The notes: generated by a model from the sequence alone, not told the origin. A DNA stretch of 64,000 bases from Caulobacter sp. FWC2 (GCF_002742625.1 NZ_PEBF01000001.1:2108001-2172000); one strand, 5' to 3'. Positions 42,540 through 52,303 are shown, counted from the stretch's first letter. Translations and numbers: made by a program.

Positions 42540-44942
42540 TCATTTGGTCCCGTATCCTGCTGCGCCCAATGTGGCGAACGAAAGGCTGAACACGATCGTA
42601 TGGTCAGGCTGCAGGCGAAGACCGTTGGCCGTCGAGGCGTAGCGGTCCTGCTGCTGGTAGATGACGTCGATGCGGATGCAGTCGTCCTGGTAGGCGACGC
42701 CCAAGTCACGGCGGCGCCAGACGTCGGCCACCATGTCGCGCTGACCGAAGGTGGTCAGCGAGAAGTGTTTGGTCAACTTCAGCTCGCCGCGGGCTTCGAA
42801 GTTTTCCTGGCGGTTGCCGTTGGAGTCCAGCTCGTCCTTCAGATAGCGCACTGAGGCGTAGCCGCGCTTGGTGAAGGCGTCGATGCCCGTTTCCAGGCGA
42901 CGGATTTCCTGGGTGTCCGAATCGAGGCGCGTGCGGGCGAAGGCGGTGATCCCGCGGATCGGGGTGACCGTGGCGGCCACGATCCAGTCGGACGACTTGC
43001 TCTGCAGGCCGGTGCGGGCCGGGATCAGCGGATCGAACTCGGAGCGGAAGCTGCGGCCGACCAGGATGCTGCCGCTGCGGCCGCCCGGCAGAGTGTAGGT
43101 CGCGCGGCCGCCGAGGTTGAGGCGCTGTCCGCCCTCATAGAGGTCGAAGCCCGGAGACTTGTTGGCCTGGAACAGGTTAGTCTCGTCAAACTCCAGGGTC
43201 GCGCTGTCCTCGTTGTAGAGGTAGGTCGTCGTTCCGTTGCGAGCCACGACGGTCGTTACGCGCGAGCTGTCCGAGCCGACGGCGACCTGGGCCAGGGGCT
43301 CCAGCACGACGCTGCCGCCGTTCTTCAACGGCTTGTAGAACGGCAGGGTGAAGTCGACGCCGCCCACGCCCACAGCGCGGGTATAGGTGTCCTTGGTGTC
43401 GTCACCCAGGGCCGCGGCCGCCGGCGTGATGTAGGACTTGATCGAATAGGCGTCGCCGCGCGCCTGGGCGAAGGGCGAAACCTTCAGGCCGTTGCCGACG
43501 ATCGTGCTGGACCGCCAGTCTGCCTTGAAGCTGGCGCGGGTGGAGTCGACGCCGCTCTGGCCCTTGTAGTCGGGCAGGTAGTAGGGCGGTTCGCCGTACT
43601 GCGACTCCGAACGGTTGAGCATGACGCCCGAGCCCTGCAGGCGCAGGCGGCCGCCCAGCACCGGGCTGTCCGGCTCCCAGCGGGCCTCGACCAGCGGGCC
43701 GATCAACGGGAAGGCGCCGCTGTTTTCGAAGGCGTTGGCCGAGTTGGTCGTCGGGTTGATGCCCACGACGCGAAGGCCCTGGATCGAGACGGCCGAGACC
43801 GAGAACCACGAACGCGCGTCCTGGCGGGTGGCGTAGAGCTGCGACACGAGGCGATGGTCGTCGCTCGTGAACAGGCCGCGCTGCACGTAGACGTCGTTGA
43901 CCTTGTACTTGTCGAACAGCAGGGCGTCGGAGACGCGTTCGGCCGTGAAGCCCCACTTCCACTTCTCGTTGATGTCGAACTTGCCGTTGGCCAGGATGTA
44001 GCTGCGGGCCGTCGACTGACCGAAGCGGTCGCCGTGGATGTCGAAGTCCTTGTCGTAGGTGAAGCCGCCGCGCGCCTCGATCGTCCCCGAGTAGAAGCGC
44101 TTGCGATAGTTCACGTTCAGGAACGGATTGACGCCCGTGCTGATCTGCGGGGCGATGATCACGTCCGAGGACGGCGAGATCACATAGTAGTAGGGCTGGT
44201 TGTACGAGGTGCCCCGGCCCTTGGAGAAGTCGATCTTTGGCGCCAGGAAGCCCGAGCTGCGCTTGGCCTGCGGATCCGGGTGCCAGAACAGCGGCATGTA
44301 GAGGATCGGCGCGCCCCACAGACGGATGGTGGCGTTCTTGTAGTAGATGAGCTGCTTCTGCTTATCCTGTACGATCTTGTCGGCCGAGACCGACCAGGTC
44401 GGGGTCGGCTTGTCGGCGCAGACCTCGCACGGGGTGTAGATCGCCCGGTTCAGTTCCTGGATGTTGGCGTTGCGCCGCACAGCCGAGACCGACGCGATCT
44501 TCATGTTCTGGTCGAGGCGGGCCGCGAAGTTCTGGGCGAAGCCCGCCTTCATGTCCTTGTCGATTTCCATGTGGTCGGCGAACTCGGCCGTCCCGTCGGG
44601 ATTGATCAACTGGACGTGGCCGTTGGCAGTGATCTCGCCGGTCTTGGAATTATAGATCACCTCGTCGGCGCGCAGGGTGCGGCCCTGGTAGCGACTCTGC
44701 ACCTTGCCGCGCGCGGTCATGATCTGGTTCACGTCGTCGCGGATCAGCAGGTCGGACTCGAGGTAATAGCCCTCATCCGTCAGGCCGTCGGACGGCGTGG
44801 CGGGGACCACCGGCGTCGGCGGGATCGTGGCCAGGCTTTGCTGGGCGTGGGCCGCGCCGGCGCAGACGAACGCCAGCCAGGCCGCGCCGCTGAACAGCAG
44901 CGCGCGGCAGGCGGACGGGACGCTGGGACGCGTTTCAGTCAT
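42540..44942 (-). CDS. lptD: LPS assembly outer membrane protein LptD
   Basis: The barrel that inserts lipopolysaccharide into the outer leaflet. The start at 44942 gives a signal peptide cleaved at AHA-Q (about 33). The OstA jellyroll (about 60-165) shows TARGKVQSRYQGRTLRAD and ITANGHV. Then Cys172 and Cys175 (PCEVC) and the barrel with Cys755 (DDCIR) follow, a candidate set for the disulfides that LptD needs. 800 residues. It follows lptG by 22 bases and precedes surA, its periplasmic chaperone. Confidence 0.95.
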   Translation of the reverse strand: MTETRPSVPSACRALLFSGAAWLAFVCAGAAHAQQSLATIPPTPVVPATPSDGLTDEGYYLESDLLIRDDVNQIMTARGKVQSRYQGRTLRADEVIYNSKTGEITANGHVQLINPDGTAEFADHMEIDKDMKAGFAQNFAARLDQNMKIASVSAVRRNANIQELNRAIYTPCEVCADKPTPTWSVSADKIVQDKQKQLIYYKNATIRLWGAPILYMPLFWHPDPQAKRSSGFLAPKIDFSKGRGTSYNQPYYYVISPSSDVIIAPQISTGVNPFLNVNYRKRFYSGTIEARGGFTYDKDFDIHGDRFGQSTARSYILANGKFDINEKWKWGFTAERVSDALLFDKYKVNDVYVQRGLFTSDDHRLVSQLYATRQDARSWFSVSAVSIQGLRVVGINPTTNSANAFENSGAFPLIGPLVEARWEPDSPVLGGRLRLQGSGVMLNRSESQYGEPPYYLPDYKGQSGVDSTRASFKADWRSSTIVGNGLKVSPFAQARGDAYSIKSYITPAAAALGDDTKDTYTRAVGVGGVDFTLPFYKPLKNGGSVVLEPLAQVAVGSDSSRVTTVVARNGTTTYLYNEDSATLEFDETNLFQANKSPGFDLYEGGQRLNLGGRATYTLPGGRSGSILVGRSFRSEFDPLIPARTGLQSKSSDWIVAATVTPIRGITAFARTRLDSDTQEIRRLETGIDAFTKRGYASVRYLKDELDSNGNRQENFEARGELKLTKHFSLTTFGQRDMVADVWRRRDLGVAYQDDCIRIDVIYQQQDRYASTANGLRLQPDHTIVFSLSFATLGAAGYGTK

Positions 44943-44964
44943 GAATGACCCTGGAAGCAATGAC

Positions 44965-46068
44965 TCACCCATCTTCCGTATAGCAAAGCAAAGTGAAGCC
45001 CGCCAAAAGCGCGACGGTTGGCGGTGTCCATGCGGCGATGAACGGGGCCAGAACATCGGCCTTGCCCAAGGTGCTGCATAGCTCGTTGAAGAAGAAGAAC
45101 CCAAAGCCGAGGGCGACGCCAGAACCCGCCAGCGCGGCCAGGCCGCCCAGCCGCATCAGGCGCAGCGAAAACGCCGCCGCCAGCACCGACATGGCGGCGA
45201 ACAGGATCGGCGTGGCCAGGTCCTGCTGCAGGCGCAGCTTGAACGGCGCGGCCGAGAACCCTGCGTCCTCGGTGCGCTGGATCGTCGCCGGCAAACGCCA
45301 AAGCGCTACGGCCTGCGGCGTGTTGAAGCGCTCCGAGGCGGTGCGGTCGTCGAGGTTCGAGGGGATCGACAGGCTGTCTGAGCGGATCGCCCCGGCGCCG
45401 GGCGTGGCCTCGCGCACGCCGGTCAGGCGCCAGAAGCCCGGCTCCAGCCGCGCCTCGTTGGCTTCGATCCGGCGGGTAAAGTCCATCACGCCCTTGGCGT
45501 TGAGGCTGTAGACGAACAGTGACACGCCCTTCAGCCGCACCGAGCCGTCGACCAGGTCGCGCGCGCGGGCGCGGATGACGATCTGAGTCTTGTCGTCGCC
45601 CTGGCGCAGCCAGATGCCCTTGGGGGTTTCCTTGAGATAGCCGTTCATGACCCGATCGCGCTCGGTCTCGAACTTGGCGGTCATGGCCGTGGTCAGCGGG
45701 TTGAGCAGGGTGATGCTCAGCAGGCCGATGAAGAACGAGGCCATCGCCGCGGGCATGATGAACCGCCAGGCCGACACACCGGCCGCGCGCATGGCGATCA
45801 GCTCGCTGCGCCGGTTCAGCTCGACGAAGGCCCACATGGTGCCGAACAGGAACACGAACGGGGCCAGCACCAGGATGGTGGCCGGGGACTGCAGGACGGT
45901 CAGGTACAGCAGCTGGAAGAAGCTGGCGTCGGCGCGAGTCCCGACATTGCGGGCGATGTCGACGAAGGCGATCAGCATCACCATCGCGCCCAGCACGGCC
46001 AGGGCCGCCACCAGTGCGCTCATGGTGCGCTTGAGGACGTAGCGTTCCAGCATGCCCATGGTCAGCAT
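44965..46068 (-). CDS. lptG: LPS export ABC permease LptG
   Basis: One of the two permeases of the LptB2FG transporter. Six helices are predicted, three at each end, around a periplasmic beta-jellyroll (about 130-260). The start at 46068 (MLTMGMLERYVLKR) overlaps the lptF stop by four bases (ATGA). The frame continues open far upstream within lptF but that region is out-of-frame shadow. Length is 367 residues. The family motif with VELNRRSELIAMRAAGVS is present at about 86-103. Confidence 0.95.
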   Translation of the reverse strand: MLTMGMLERYVLKRTMSALVAALAVLGAMVMLIAFVDIARNVGTRADASFFQLLYLTVLQSPATILVLAPFVFLFGTMWAFVELNRRSELIAMRAAGVSAWRFIMPAAMASFFIGLLSITLLNPLTTAMTAKFETERDRVMNGYLKETPKGIWLRQGDDKTQIVIRARARDLVDGSVRLKGVSLFVYSLNAKGVMDFTRRIEANEARLEPGFWRLTGVREATPGAGAIRSDSLSIPSNLDDRTASERFNTPQAVALWRLPATIQRTEDAGFSAAPFKLRLQQDLATPILFAAMSVLAAAFSLRLMRLGGLAALAGSGVALGFGFFFFNELCSTLGKADVLAPFIAAWTPPTVALLAGFTLLCYTEDG

Positions 46069-47207
46069 CACGCGGCTCCCGAAAGGGCGGGGGCGGCCTG
46101 GGCCATCCGGGCGGCGCGACGCTTGGAGACTTTCTGGCGGAAAATCTGCGCCAGGCTCCACCACATGGCGGCCAGCGGCACCATGTACTGCAGGACGTTC
46201 AGCCAGGCGCTGTCCTCGCAGGCGGCCTGCACGCCGAAGCCGACGATGCGGACTACGGCGGCGGCGGCGCCGACGGCGGCCATCCGCTTGCCATAGCCCA
46301 TGCGGCTGAACGAGCCGCCCAGCACGGCCGCCAGGGCCATGGTCATCAGGGCGATGTTGTAGAGCGGGGCGGCGAAGCGCGAATGGCCCTCGGCCAGCAG
46401 CTTGCCCTTGTTCCTCTGCTCCCAGTCCTGGGTCAGGTCGGGGAAGAACAGCTCGTGCGGATAGCGGTCGGCGATCTTGTAGTGCAGCAGCTCGTCGGTA
46501 TGCGACAGGCTGGAAAGGTCGAAGGTGTACTCGTCGAACGAGGTGTATTGCAGCACGCCCTGGCGCGAGAACTGCTGGTTGGAGCCATGGCGCATGATCA
46601 GCACCGGCTCGCCCTTGCGGGTAGCGATCTCGGCTTCGCGCGACGAATAGGTCGAGGCGCCGCCGTTGGCCGTGTCCTGGTGGATGAACAGGTTCTGGAT
46701 CTTGTTGTCGCGGTCGATCGACTGCGCATAGACGGTCAGGCCCGGGCCCGGCTCGGTGAACTGGCCCGGCTGGACCAGGGTCGAGGCGACGTCGGTCTTG
46801 ATGTCGAAAGACGTCTCGCGGATCTGGCGGGCGCTCCAAGGCTGCAGCCACAGGCCCGACACCAGCGATATCAGGGCCGCGATCACCGCCAGGCGCATGG
46901 CCGGCGAGATGACGCTCCATCGGCTCATGCCGCCGGCGAAGCAGACGACGATCTCCTGCTCGGTGTGCAGACGGTTCAGCGCCACCAGCGCGGCCACGAA
47001 CAGGGCCAGCGGCATCATGATGCCCAGCAGCTGGGGCAGGGCCAGGACGATGATCTTCAGGAACACCAGCGCGCTCTGGCGCTGTTCCACCAGGACGTCG
47101 AACTCCGACAGGCTGCGCGCCAGCAGCGCAAGCGCCACCAGGGCCGCCGTCGCCAACAGCGTCGGACCCAACAACTGGCGGAAGAGATAGCGTTCTATGA
47201 GGCGCAT
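46068..47207 (-). CDS. lptF: LPS export ABC permease LptF
   Basis: The partner permease of LptG in the inner membrane LPS exporter. It begins MRLIERYLFRQLLGPTLLAT and has the helical arrangement 3 + jellyroll + 3. The coupling segment ALNRLHTEQEIVVCFAGGMS (about 86-105) marks the interface with the LptB ATPase. 379 residues. First gene of the lptF-lptG-lptD-surA-pdxA-rsmA run, divergent from pepA with 226 bases between. Confidence 0.95.
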   Translation of the reverse strand: MRLIERYLFRQLLGPTLLATAALVALALLARSLSEFDVLVEQRQSALVFLKIIVLALPQLLGIMMPLALFVAALVALNRLHTEQEIVVCFAGGMSRWSVISPAMRLAVIAALISLVSGLWLQPWSARQIRETSFDIKTDVASTLVQPGQFTEPGPGLTVYAQSIDRDNKIQNLFIHQDTANGGASTYSSREAEIATRKGEPVLIMRHGSNQQFSRQGVLQYTSFDEYTFDLSSLSHTDELLHYKIADRYPHELFFPDLTQDWEQRNKGKLLAEGHSRFAAPLYNIALMTMALAAVLGGSFSRMGYGKRMAAVGAAAAVVRIVGFGVQAACEDSAWLNVLQYMVPLAAMWWSLAQIFRQKVSKRRAARMAQAAPALSGAA

Positions 47208-47433
47208 CTAGTGGGGGTTCGGGCGGATGGATTCGTGGGACGAACCCCGAAGATGGGTCGTTCTACACGGGGGCTTCGCGTCCGCACAACCGGTGAGCTG
47301 ACTTAGCTGTGCCGAGTGGGGGGCAACGGAGCCTTTTCTATGGCGCGGCATTGGACTATGCCGCCTAGTTGAAGATGAGTGGCGGCGCGTCCTAGCACGC
47401 CATCTAGACGTCGCCCAAATGCAGGAGCGCGGC

Positions 47434-48915
47434 ATGCGTATCGAGTTCGTCCCCGTCGACACCCAGGCCGGCGCCACGGCCGCCCTTGCCGTCCTGGCCC
47501 ACGAGGGCGCGGCCCTGTCGCCGGAGGCCAAGGCGGCCAATGAGTCGACCGGCGGCGCCCTGGCGCGCGCCATCGCCGGTGGCCGCTTCACCGGCGCCAA
47601 GGGCCAGACCCTGGATCTCGTCGCTCCGCACGGGCTGGAAGCCGCCCGCCTGGTGCTGGTCGGCGTCGACGGCTCGGGCGCGGTGGAGCCGGAAGCGGTC
47701 GAGACCGCCGCCGCCTCGGCCTATCAGGCTGTGAAGACCACGGGCGTCACCGAACTGGTGCTGAAGCTGGGCGCCGACGCCGAGAGCGCCGCGCGCGCCG
47801 CGTTCGGCGCGCGTCTGGCGGCCTATCGCTTCGACAAGTATCGCACCACCGAAAAGGCCGAGAAGAAGCCCTCGGTCCAGGTGGTCAAGGTCGCCGCCGC
47901 CGACCCGATCAAGGCCCAGAAGGCTTACGAGCCCCTGGCCGCCCTGGCCGACGCCATCGTCTTCAGCCGCGATCTGGTGTCCGAGCCGGCCAACATCCTG
48001 CACCCCGAGGAGTTCGCGGCGCGCGCCAAGAGCCTCGAGAGCCTGGGCCTGGAAGTCGAAATCCTGGGCGAGGCCCAGATGGCCGAACTGGGCATGGGCA
48101 GCCTGCTGGGCGTGGGGCAGGGAAGCCGCCGCGAGAGCCAGCTGGTGATCATGAAATGGCTGGGCGGGGCGGACAAGAACGCTCAACCCATCGCCTTCGT
48201 CGGCAAGGGCGTCACCTTCGACACCGGCGGCATCTCGATCAAGCCGGCTGACGGCATGGAAGACATGAAGTGGGACATGGGCGGCGCGGCCGCCGTGACC
48301 GGCGTCATGCATGCCCTGGCCGGCCGCAAGGCCAAGGTCAACGCCATCGGCATCCTGGGCCTGGTCGAGAACATGCCTGACGGCAACGCCCAGCGTCCGG
48401 GCGACGTGGTCACCTCGATGTCGGGCCAGACGATCGAGGTCATCAACACCGACGCCGAGGGCCGCCTCGTGCTGGCTGACGCCCTCTGGTACTGCCAGGA
48501 ACGCTTCAAGCCGCAGTTCATGATCGACCTGGCCACCCTGACCGGCGCGATCATCATCTCGCTGGGTCACGACTACGCCGGTTTGTTCAGCAATAACGAC
48601 GGCTTGTCGGAGAAACTTCTCGCCGCCGGCAAGGGCGAGCGCGAGCCCCTGTGGCGCCTGCCGCTGCCGGCGTCCTATGAGAAGCAGATCGAAAGCCCGA
48701 TCGCCGACATGAAGAACATCGGCGGCCGCCCGGCCGGCTCGATCACGGCGGGCCTGTTCCTGCAGCGCTTCGTCAACAATGTGCCGTGGGCTCACCTCGA
48801 CATCGCCTCGGTGGCCTGGAAGAAGCCCTCCACCGACCCGACCGTCCCGGACGGCGCGGCCGGCTACGGCGTGCGCCTGCTCAACCGCCTCGTCGCCGAC
48901 GCCTACGAAGGCTGA
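47434..48915 (+). CDS. pepA: Leucyl aminopeptidase
   Basis: A cytosolic M17 aminopeptidase that removes N-terminal residues; homologs also bind DNA. The start at 47434 has AGGAG at 47423-47427, six bases away; an ATG at 47419 precedes that site. The metal-binding segments GVTFDTGGISIKP, MKWDMGGAA and NTDAEGRL (338-345) are intact. 493 residues. It is followed two bases later by holC, a linkage common in proteobacteria, and is divergent from lptF. Confidence 0.97.
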   Translation: MRIEFVPVDTQAGATAALAVLAHEGAALSPEAKAANESTGGALARAIAGGRFTGAKGQTLDLVAPHGLEAARLVLVGVDGSGAVEPEAVETAAASAYQAVKTTGVTELVLKLGADAESAARAAFGARLAAYRFDKYRTTEKAEKKPSVQVVKVAAADPIKAQKAYEPLAALADAIVFSRDLVSEPANILHPEEFAARAKSLESLGLEVEILGEAQMAELGMGSLLGVGQGSRRESQLVIMKWLGGADKNAQPIAFVGKGVTFDTGGISIKPADGMEDMKWDMGGAAAVTGVMHALAGRKAKVNAIGILGLVENMPDGNAQRPGDVVTSMSGQTIEVINTDAEGRLVLADALWYCQERFKPQFMIDLATLTGAIIISLGHDYAGLFSNNDGLSEKLLAAGKGEREPLWRLPLPASYEKQIESPIADMKNIGGRPAGSITAGLFLQRFVNNVPWAHLDIASVAWKKPSTDPTVPDGAAGYGVRLLNRLVADAYEG

Positions 48916-48917
48916 GC

Positions 48918-49379
48918 ATGACCGCCGCGCCGTGCGAGGTCTGGTTCTACCACCTGGAGCGTTCGCCGCTCGAGGCGGTGCTGCCCGAGCTTCTGGAAAA
49001 GACGCTGGGCAGGGGCTGGAAGGCGCTGGTGCGCGGCGGCGATCCCCGTCGGATGGAGGCGCTGGACCAGCACCTGTGGACCTGGCGCGAAGACAGCTTC
49101 CTGCCGCACGGCCTGGCCAGCGAGCCGATGGCCGAGCGCCAGCCCGTGCTGCTGACCGCCGAGGACGGCAACCCGAACGCCGGTGACGCGCTGTTCCTGA
49201 TCGACGGGGCCGAGCCGGGCGATCTGGCCGGGGTTTCGCGCTGCATCCTGCTGTTCGACGGCCGGGATGACCAGGCGCTGGCCATGGCGCGCGGACGCTG
49301 GTCCGTCTTCAAGAAGGCCGGGCATCCGGTGTCCTACTGGCGCCAGGGCGCCGAACGCGGTTGGGAGAAGCAGGCATGA
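48918..49379 (+). CDS. holC: DNA polymerase III chi subunit
   Basis: A 153-residue clamp-loader accessory protein that bridges to single-strand-binding protein. It begins MTAAPCEVWFYHLERSPLEAVLPELLEK, the HolC N-terminal pattern, and contains LDQHLWTWREDSFLPHG, which is the typical conserved core. The C-terminus ends at RQGAERGWEKQA. The gene begins two bases after pepA and its TGA overlaps the next gene's ATG (ATGA). Confidence 0.93.
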   Translation: MTAAPCEVWFYHLERSPLEAVLPELLEKTLGRGWKALVRGGDPRRMEALDQHLWTWREDSFLPHGLASEPMAERQPVLLTAEDGNPNAGDALFLIDGAEPGDLAGVSRCILLFDGRDDQALAMARGRWSVFKKAGHPVSYWRQGAERGWEKQA

Positions 49380-49738
49380 TGCGCGTGATCTCGGGTATCG
49401 GGGCCGCAATGGCTTTGGGTCTGGTCCTGGCCTCGTGCTCCAGCGCGCCCGAGCCGGCCCCTCCGCCGCCGCCCAGCACGCCCACCGCGCCGCCGGCCAT
49501 CGCGCTGCCCGCCAAGCCGCCGGCCTCGTCGTCGGAAGCGGCCAAGGACCAATGCGGCCTGAAAGATGCTCAGGCCTTCGTCGGCAAGCCGCGCACCAGC
49601 CTGCCAGCGCCGGTCGACCCGTCGCGCTGGCGCGTGGCCTGCACGACCTGCCCGGTGACCATGGACTACCGCGCCGATCGCCTGAATATCCTGTTCAACG
49701 CGGATACAGGCGTCGTCCAGGAAGTGAAGTGCGGTTAG
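49376..49738 (+). CDS. I78-family peptidase inhibitor-like lipoprotein
   Basis: A 120-residue lipoprotein. The signal peptide ends in the lipobox with Cys21 (LASC). A Pro/Ala-rich linker (about 25-60) leads to a compact domain with CGLKDAQAFVGKP, followed by RWRVACTTCPVTMDYRADRLNILFNADTGVVQEVKCG; the C-G-x-x-x-A-Q-x-x-V-G-K-P opening and the DYRADRLN-type strand match the I78 inhibitor fold. The four cysteines may pair. Overlaps holC by four bases. Target protease unknown. Confidence 0.85.
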   Translation: MMRVISGIGAAMALGLVLASCSSAPEPAPPPPPSTPTAPPAIALPAKPPASSSEAAKDQCGLKDAQAFVGKPRTSLPAPVDPSRWRVACTTCPVTMDYRADRLNILFNADTGVVQEVKCG

Positions 49739-49828
49739 AAAACATGGTCTTCCAAGCTTTTCTGGCGTTTTCCCGGTTCCGATGAAATAACCGACTCGCC
49801 GGGGATTCTGCGCCGGCTGGTTCAGCGC

Positions 49829-52303
49829 ATGGTCGACCTCCCGAAGATCGGATCCAAGACCGATGATAACTTGGCGGCCACCTTGCTGGCCGCCGTCGGC
49901 GTCGCCTTTGGTTTCGCCGGCTTAGCTTATCTCTGCGTCGAGATTCCCCGCGCCTACGATCACGTTACGCCCATCTGGCTGTCGAACGGCTTTCTGGCCG
50001 CGTGCCTGCTGTCGTCGCCGACGCGGCGGTGGCCCGCGCTGGTGGTCGGCGCGCTGCTGGGCGCCCTGGCGGCCGGCGCCCATGCCGGCGACAGGCCGAC
50101 GCTCAACGCCATCTTGACCACCCTGAATGTCTCCCAAGGCCTGATGGCCGCTGTCGCGGTGCGCCGGATGACGGGCGAGGCGATCGACCTGGGCCGGCCG
50201 CGCGACATGCTGGCCTTCGTCCTTCTGGGCGGCTTCCTGGCGCCGACGATCTTGGGAACCATCGCCGCCTCGATCCACACCCTGATGCGCGGCGGCGGCC
50301 TGCTGAGCAACGTCACGGGTTGGGTGCTGAACGACATCCTGGGCATGCTGACCATTGGCCCCTGCCTGCTGGTGCTGTTCAGGGCGAAGCTCTATCTGCG
50401 CGAGCGCCCGCTGACCCGCGACGGCGTCCTGTCGATCGTCGCCTGTGGCTTGATGACCGCCGTGGTCTTCGGCCAGACCAAATACCCGATGCTGTTCATG
50501 GTGCCGCCGGTCATGTTCCTGGCGGCCTGGCGCCAGGAGGTGCTGGGCGCGGTTCTGGGCGTGGTGCTGGTGGCGGCGATCGCGCTCGTCCTGACCATCG
50601 CCGGCCGCGGACCCATCCACCTGATCCTGTCGGGCTCGGCCACCCAGTCGACCATGCTGCAGCTGTTCCTGGCCGTCTCGACCTTCGTCGCCCTGCCGGT
50701 GGCCGCCTTCCAGCGTCAGCGCCGCGCGATCATGGCCGAGCTGGTCGAGACCAGCGCCGCCGCCGCACGCAGCGAGGCCCAGTTCCGCCTGCTGGCCGAG
50801 AACGCCCTCGACATCATCGCCCACAGCGATCTCCACGGGCAGATGACCTATATTTCGCCAGCGGCGAGGGTCATCGTCGGCTACGAGCCGGAAGAACTGC
50901 TCGGCGCGCGCGCGCTCGAGATTCTGCACGACGACGACCGCGCTGAACTCCGCCGTGTCGTCGACGCCCAGCGGAACTCTCCGCGGGGCGTCGCTCCGCC
51001 GCCGGCCGAGGCCGTCGAATATCGTGTGTTCCGCAAGGACGGCGCGATGATCTGGCTGGAGGCGCGTCCGACCCTGGTCTGCGATCCTGTGACCGGCGAG
51101 CCCACTGGCATCACCGACATCATCCGTGATGTCACCGCCCGAAAGACGCTGGAGCTGGATCTCCGCGCCGCGCGCGCCGAGGCCGAGGCCGCCGCCGCCG
51201 TGAAGGGCGAGTTCCTGGCGAACATGAGCCACGAACTGCGCACGCCTCTGACCGCTGTCATCGGCTTCGCCAACCTGGCGGCCGACGAGCCGGATTTGTC
51301 GCCCCGCGCGCGCCGATATCTCGACCGCATCGCCACCGGCGGCCAGACCCTGCTGACGACGATCAACGACATTCTAGACTTCTCGCGGCTGGAGTCCGGG
51401 CGCATCGCGCTGAATGCCCGCCCGACCAGCGTCGCCGATCTGGTCGCCGAGGTGCTGGAGCTGAGCGGCGCCGACGCCATGGCCAAGGGCCTTGCGCTCG
51501 CGGCCGACGGCCTGACGGCGCTGCCGCCTCACGTGATGATCGACCCTGAGCGCGTGCGCCAGGTGCTGGTCAACCTGGTCGGCAACGCGGTGAAGTTCAC
51601 CGAGACGGGCAAGGTCAGCCTCGCCGTCGTTCACCACGAGAACCGCTTGCGCATCGCCGTGGTCGACACCGGGCGTGGCGTGGCGGCCGAGGATCAGGCG
51701 CTGCTGTTCGCGCGCTTCTCCCAGATCGACGCGGCCCTGAACCGCCAGCACGGCGGCGCCGGCCTGGGCCTGGCCATCTCCAAGGGGCTCGTCGAGCTGA
51801 TGGGCGGCGAGATCGGCGTCGAAAGCGAAGAGGGCCGGGGCGCGCGCTTCTGGTTCGAGATCCCGGCCCATGTCGCCCAGGCCGACGATGAGGAGCAGGC
51901 CGAGGACGACATCCCCCTGCCGCCGCCCGGCAGCCGCGTGCTGGTGGTCGACGACAACGCCGGCAACCGCGAGCTGGTCCGCTCGGTGCTGGAAGCCGTC
52001 GGAGTGGAGGTCGCCGAGGCGGTGGACGGTGAGGAGGGAGTCGCCGCCGCCGCCGCCGCGCCCTACGACGCCATCCTGATGGACCTGCGGATGCCGCGCC
52101 TGGACGGCGTCTCGGCCGCCCTGCGGATCCGGGCAGGGCGGGGACCCAGCGCCGGGGCGCCGATCATCGCCTTCTCGGCCGATGTTCGGATGGGGCCGCT
52201 GGACCCGGTCTTCGACGGCGCGACGCCCAAGCCGCTGACCGTGATATCCCTGCTGTCGACCCTGGCCGAGGCGATGAGCGAACCCACGCCCGCCAACGCC
52301 TAG
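49829..52303 (+). CDS. MASE1-PAS hybrid sensor histidine kinase
   Basis: An 824-residue hybrid kinase. A MASE1-like membrane module of about eight helices occupies 15-300, then a PAS domain (about 320-445). The HisKA domain has His468 in NMSHELRTPL, followed by HATPase_c with the N-box (VLVNLVGNAVKFTETG) and G-boxes. A C-terminal receiver domain carries the phospho-accepting Asp752 in LMDLRMP. It probably acts as a phosphorelay input to a separate histidine phosphotransferase. It starts about 90 bases after the I78 lipoprotein and ends overlapping the converging gene at 52300 by four bases. Confidence 0.93.
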   Translation: MVDLPKIGSKTDDNLAATLLAAVGVAFGFAGLAYLCVEIPRAYDHVTPIWLSNGFLAACLLSSPTRRWPALVVGALLGALAAGAHAGDRPTLNAILTTLNVSQGLMAAVAVRRMTGEAIDLGRPRDMLAFVLLGGFLAPTILGTIAASIHTLMRGGGLLSNVTGWVLNDILGMLTIGPCLLVLFRAKLYLRERPLTRDGVLSIVACGLMTAVVFGQTKYPMLFMVPPVMFLAAWRQEVLGAVLGVVLVAAIALVLTIAGRGPIHLILSGSATQSTMLQLFLAVSTFVALPVAAFQRQRRAIMAELVETSAAAARSEAQFRLLAENALDIIAHSDLHGQMTYISPAARVIVGYEPEELLGARALEILHDDDRAELRRVVDAQRNSPRGVAPPPAEAVEYRVFRKDGAMIWLEARPTLVCDPVTGEPTGITDIIRDVTARKTLELDLRAARAEAEAAAAVKGEFLANMSHELRTPLTAVIGFANLAADEPDLSPRARRYLDRIATGGQTLLTTINDILDFSRLESGRIALNARPTSVADLVAEVLELSGADAMAKGLALAADGLTALPPHVMIDPERVRQVLVNLVGNAVKFTETGKVSLAVVHHENRLRIAVVDTGRGVAAEDQALLFARFSQIDAALNRQHGGAGLGLAISKGLVELMGGEIGVESEEGRGARFWFEIPAHVAQADDEEQAEDDIPLPPPGSRVLVVDDNAGNRELVRSVLEAVGVEVAEAVDGEEGVAAAAAAPYDAILMDLRMPRLDGVSAALRIRAGRGPSAGAPIIAFSADVRMGPLDPVFDGATPKPLTVISLLSTLAEAMSEPTPANA

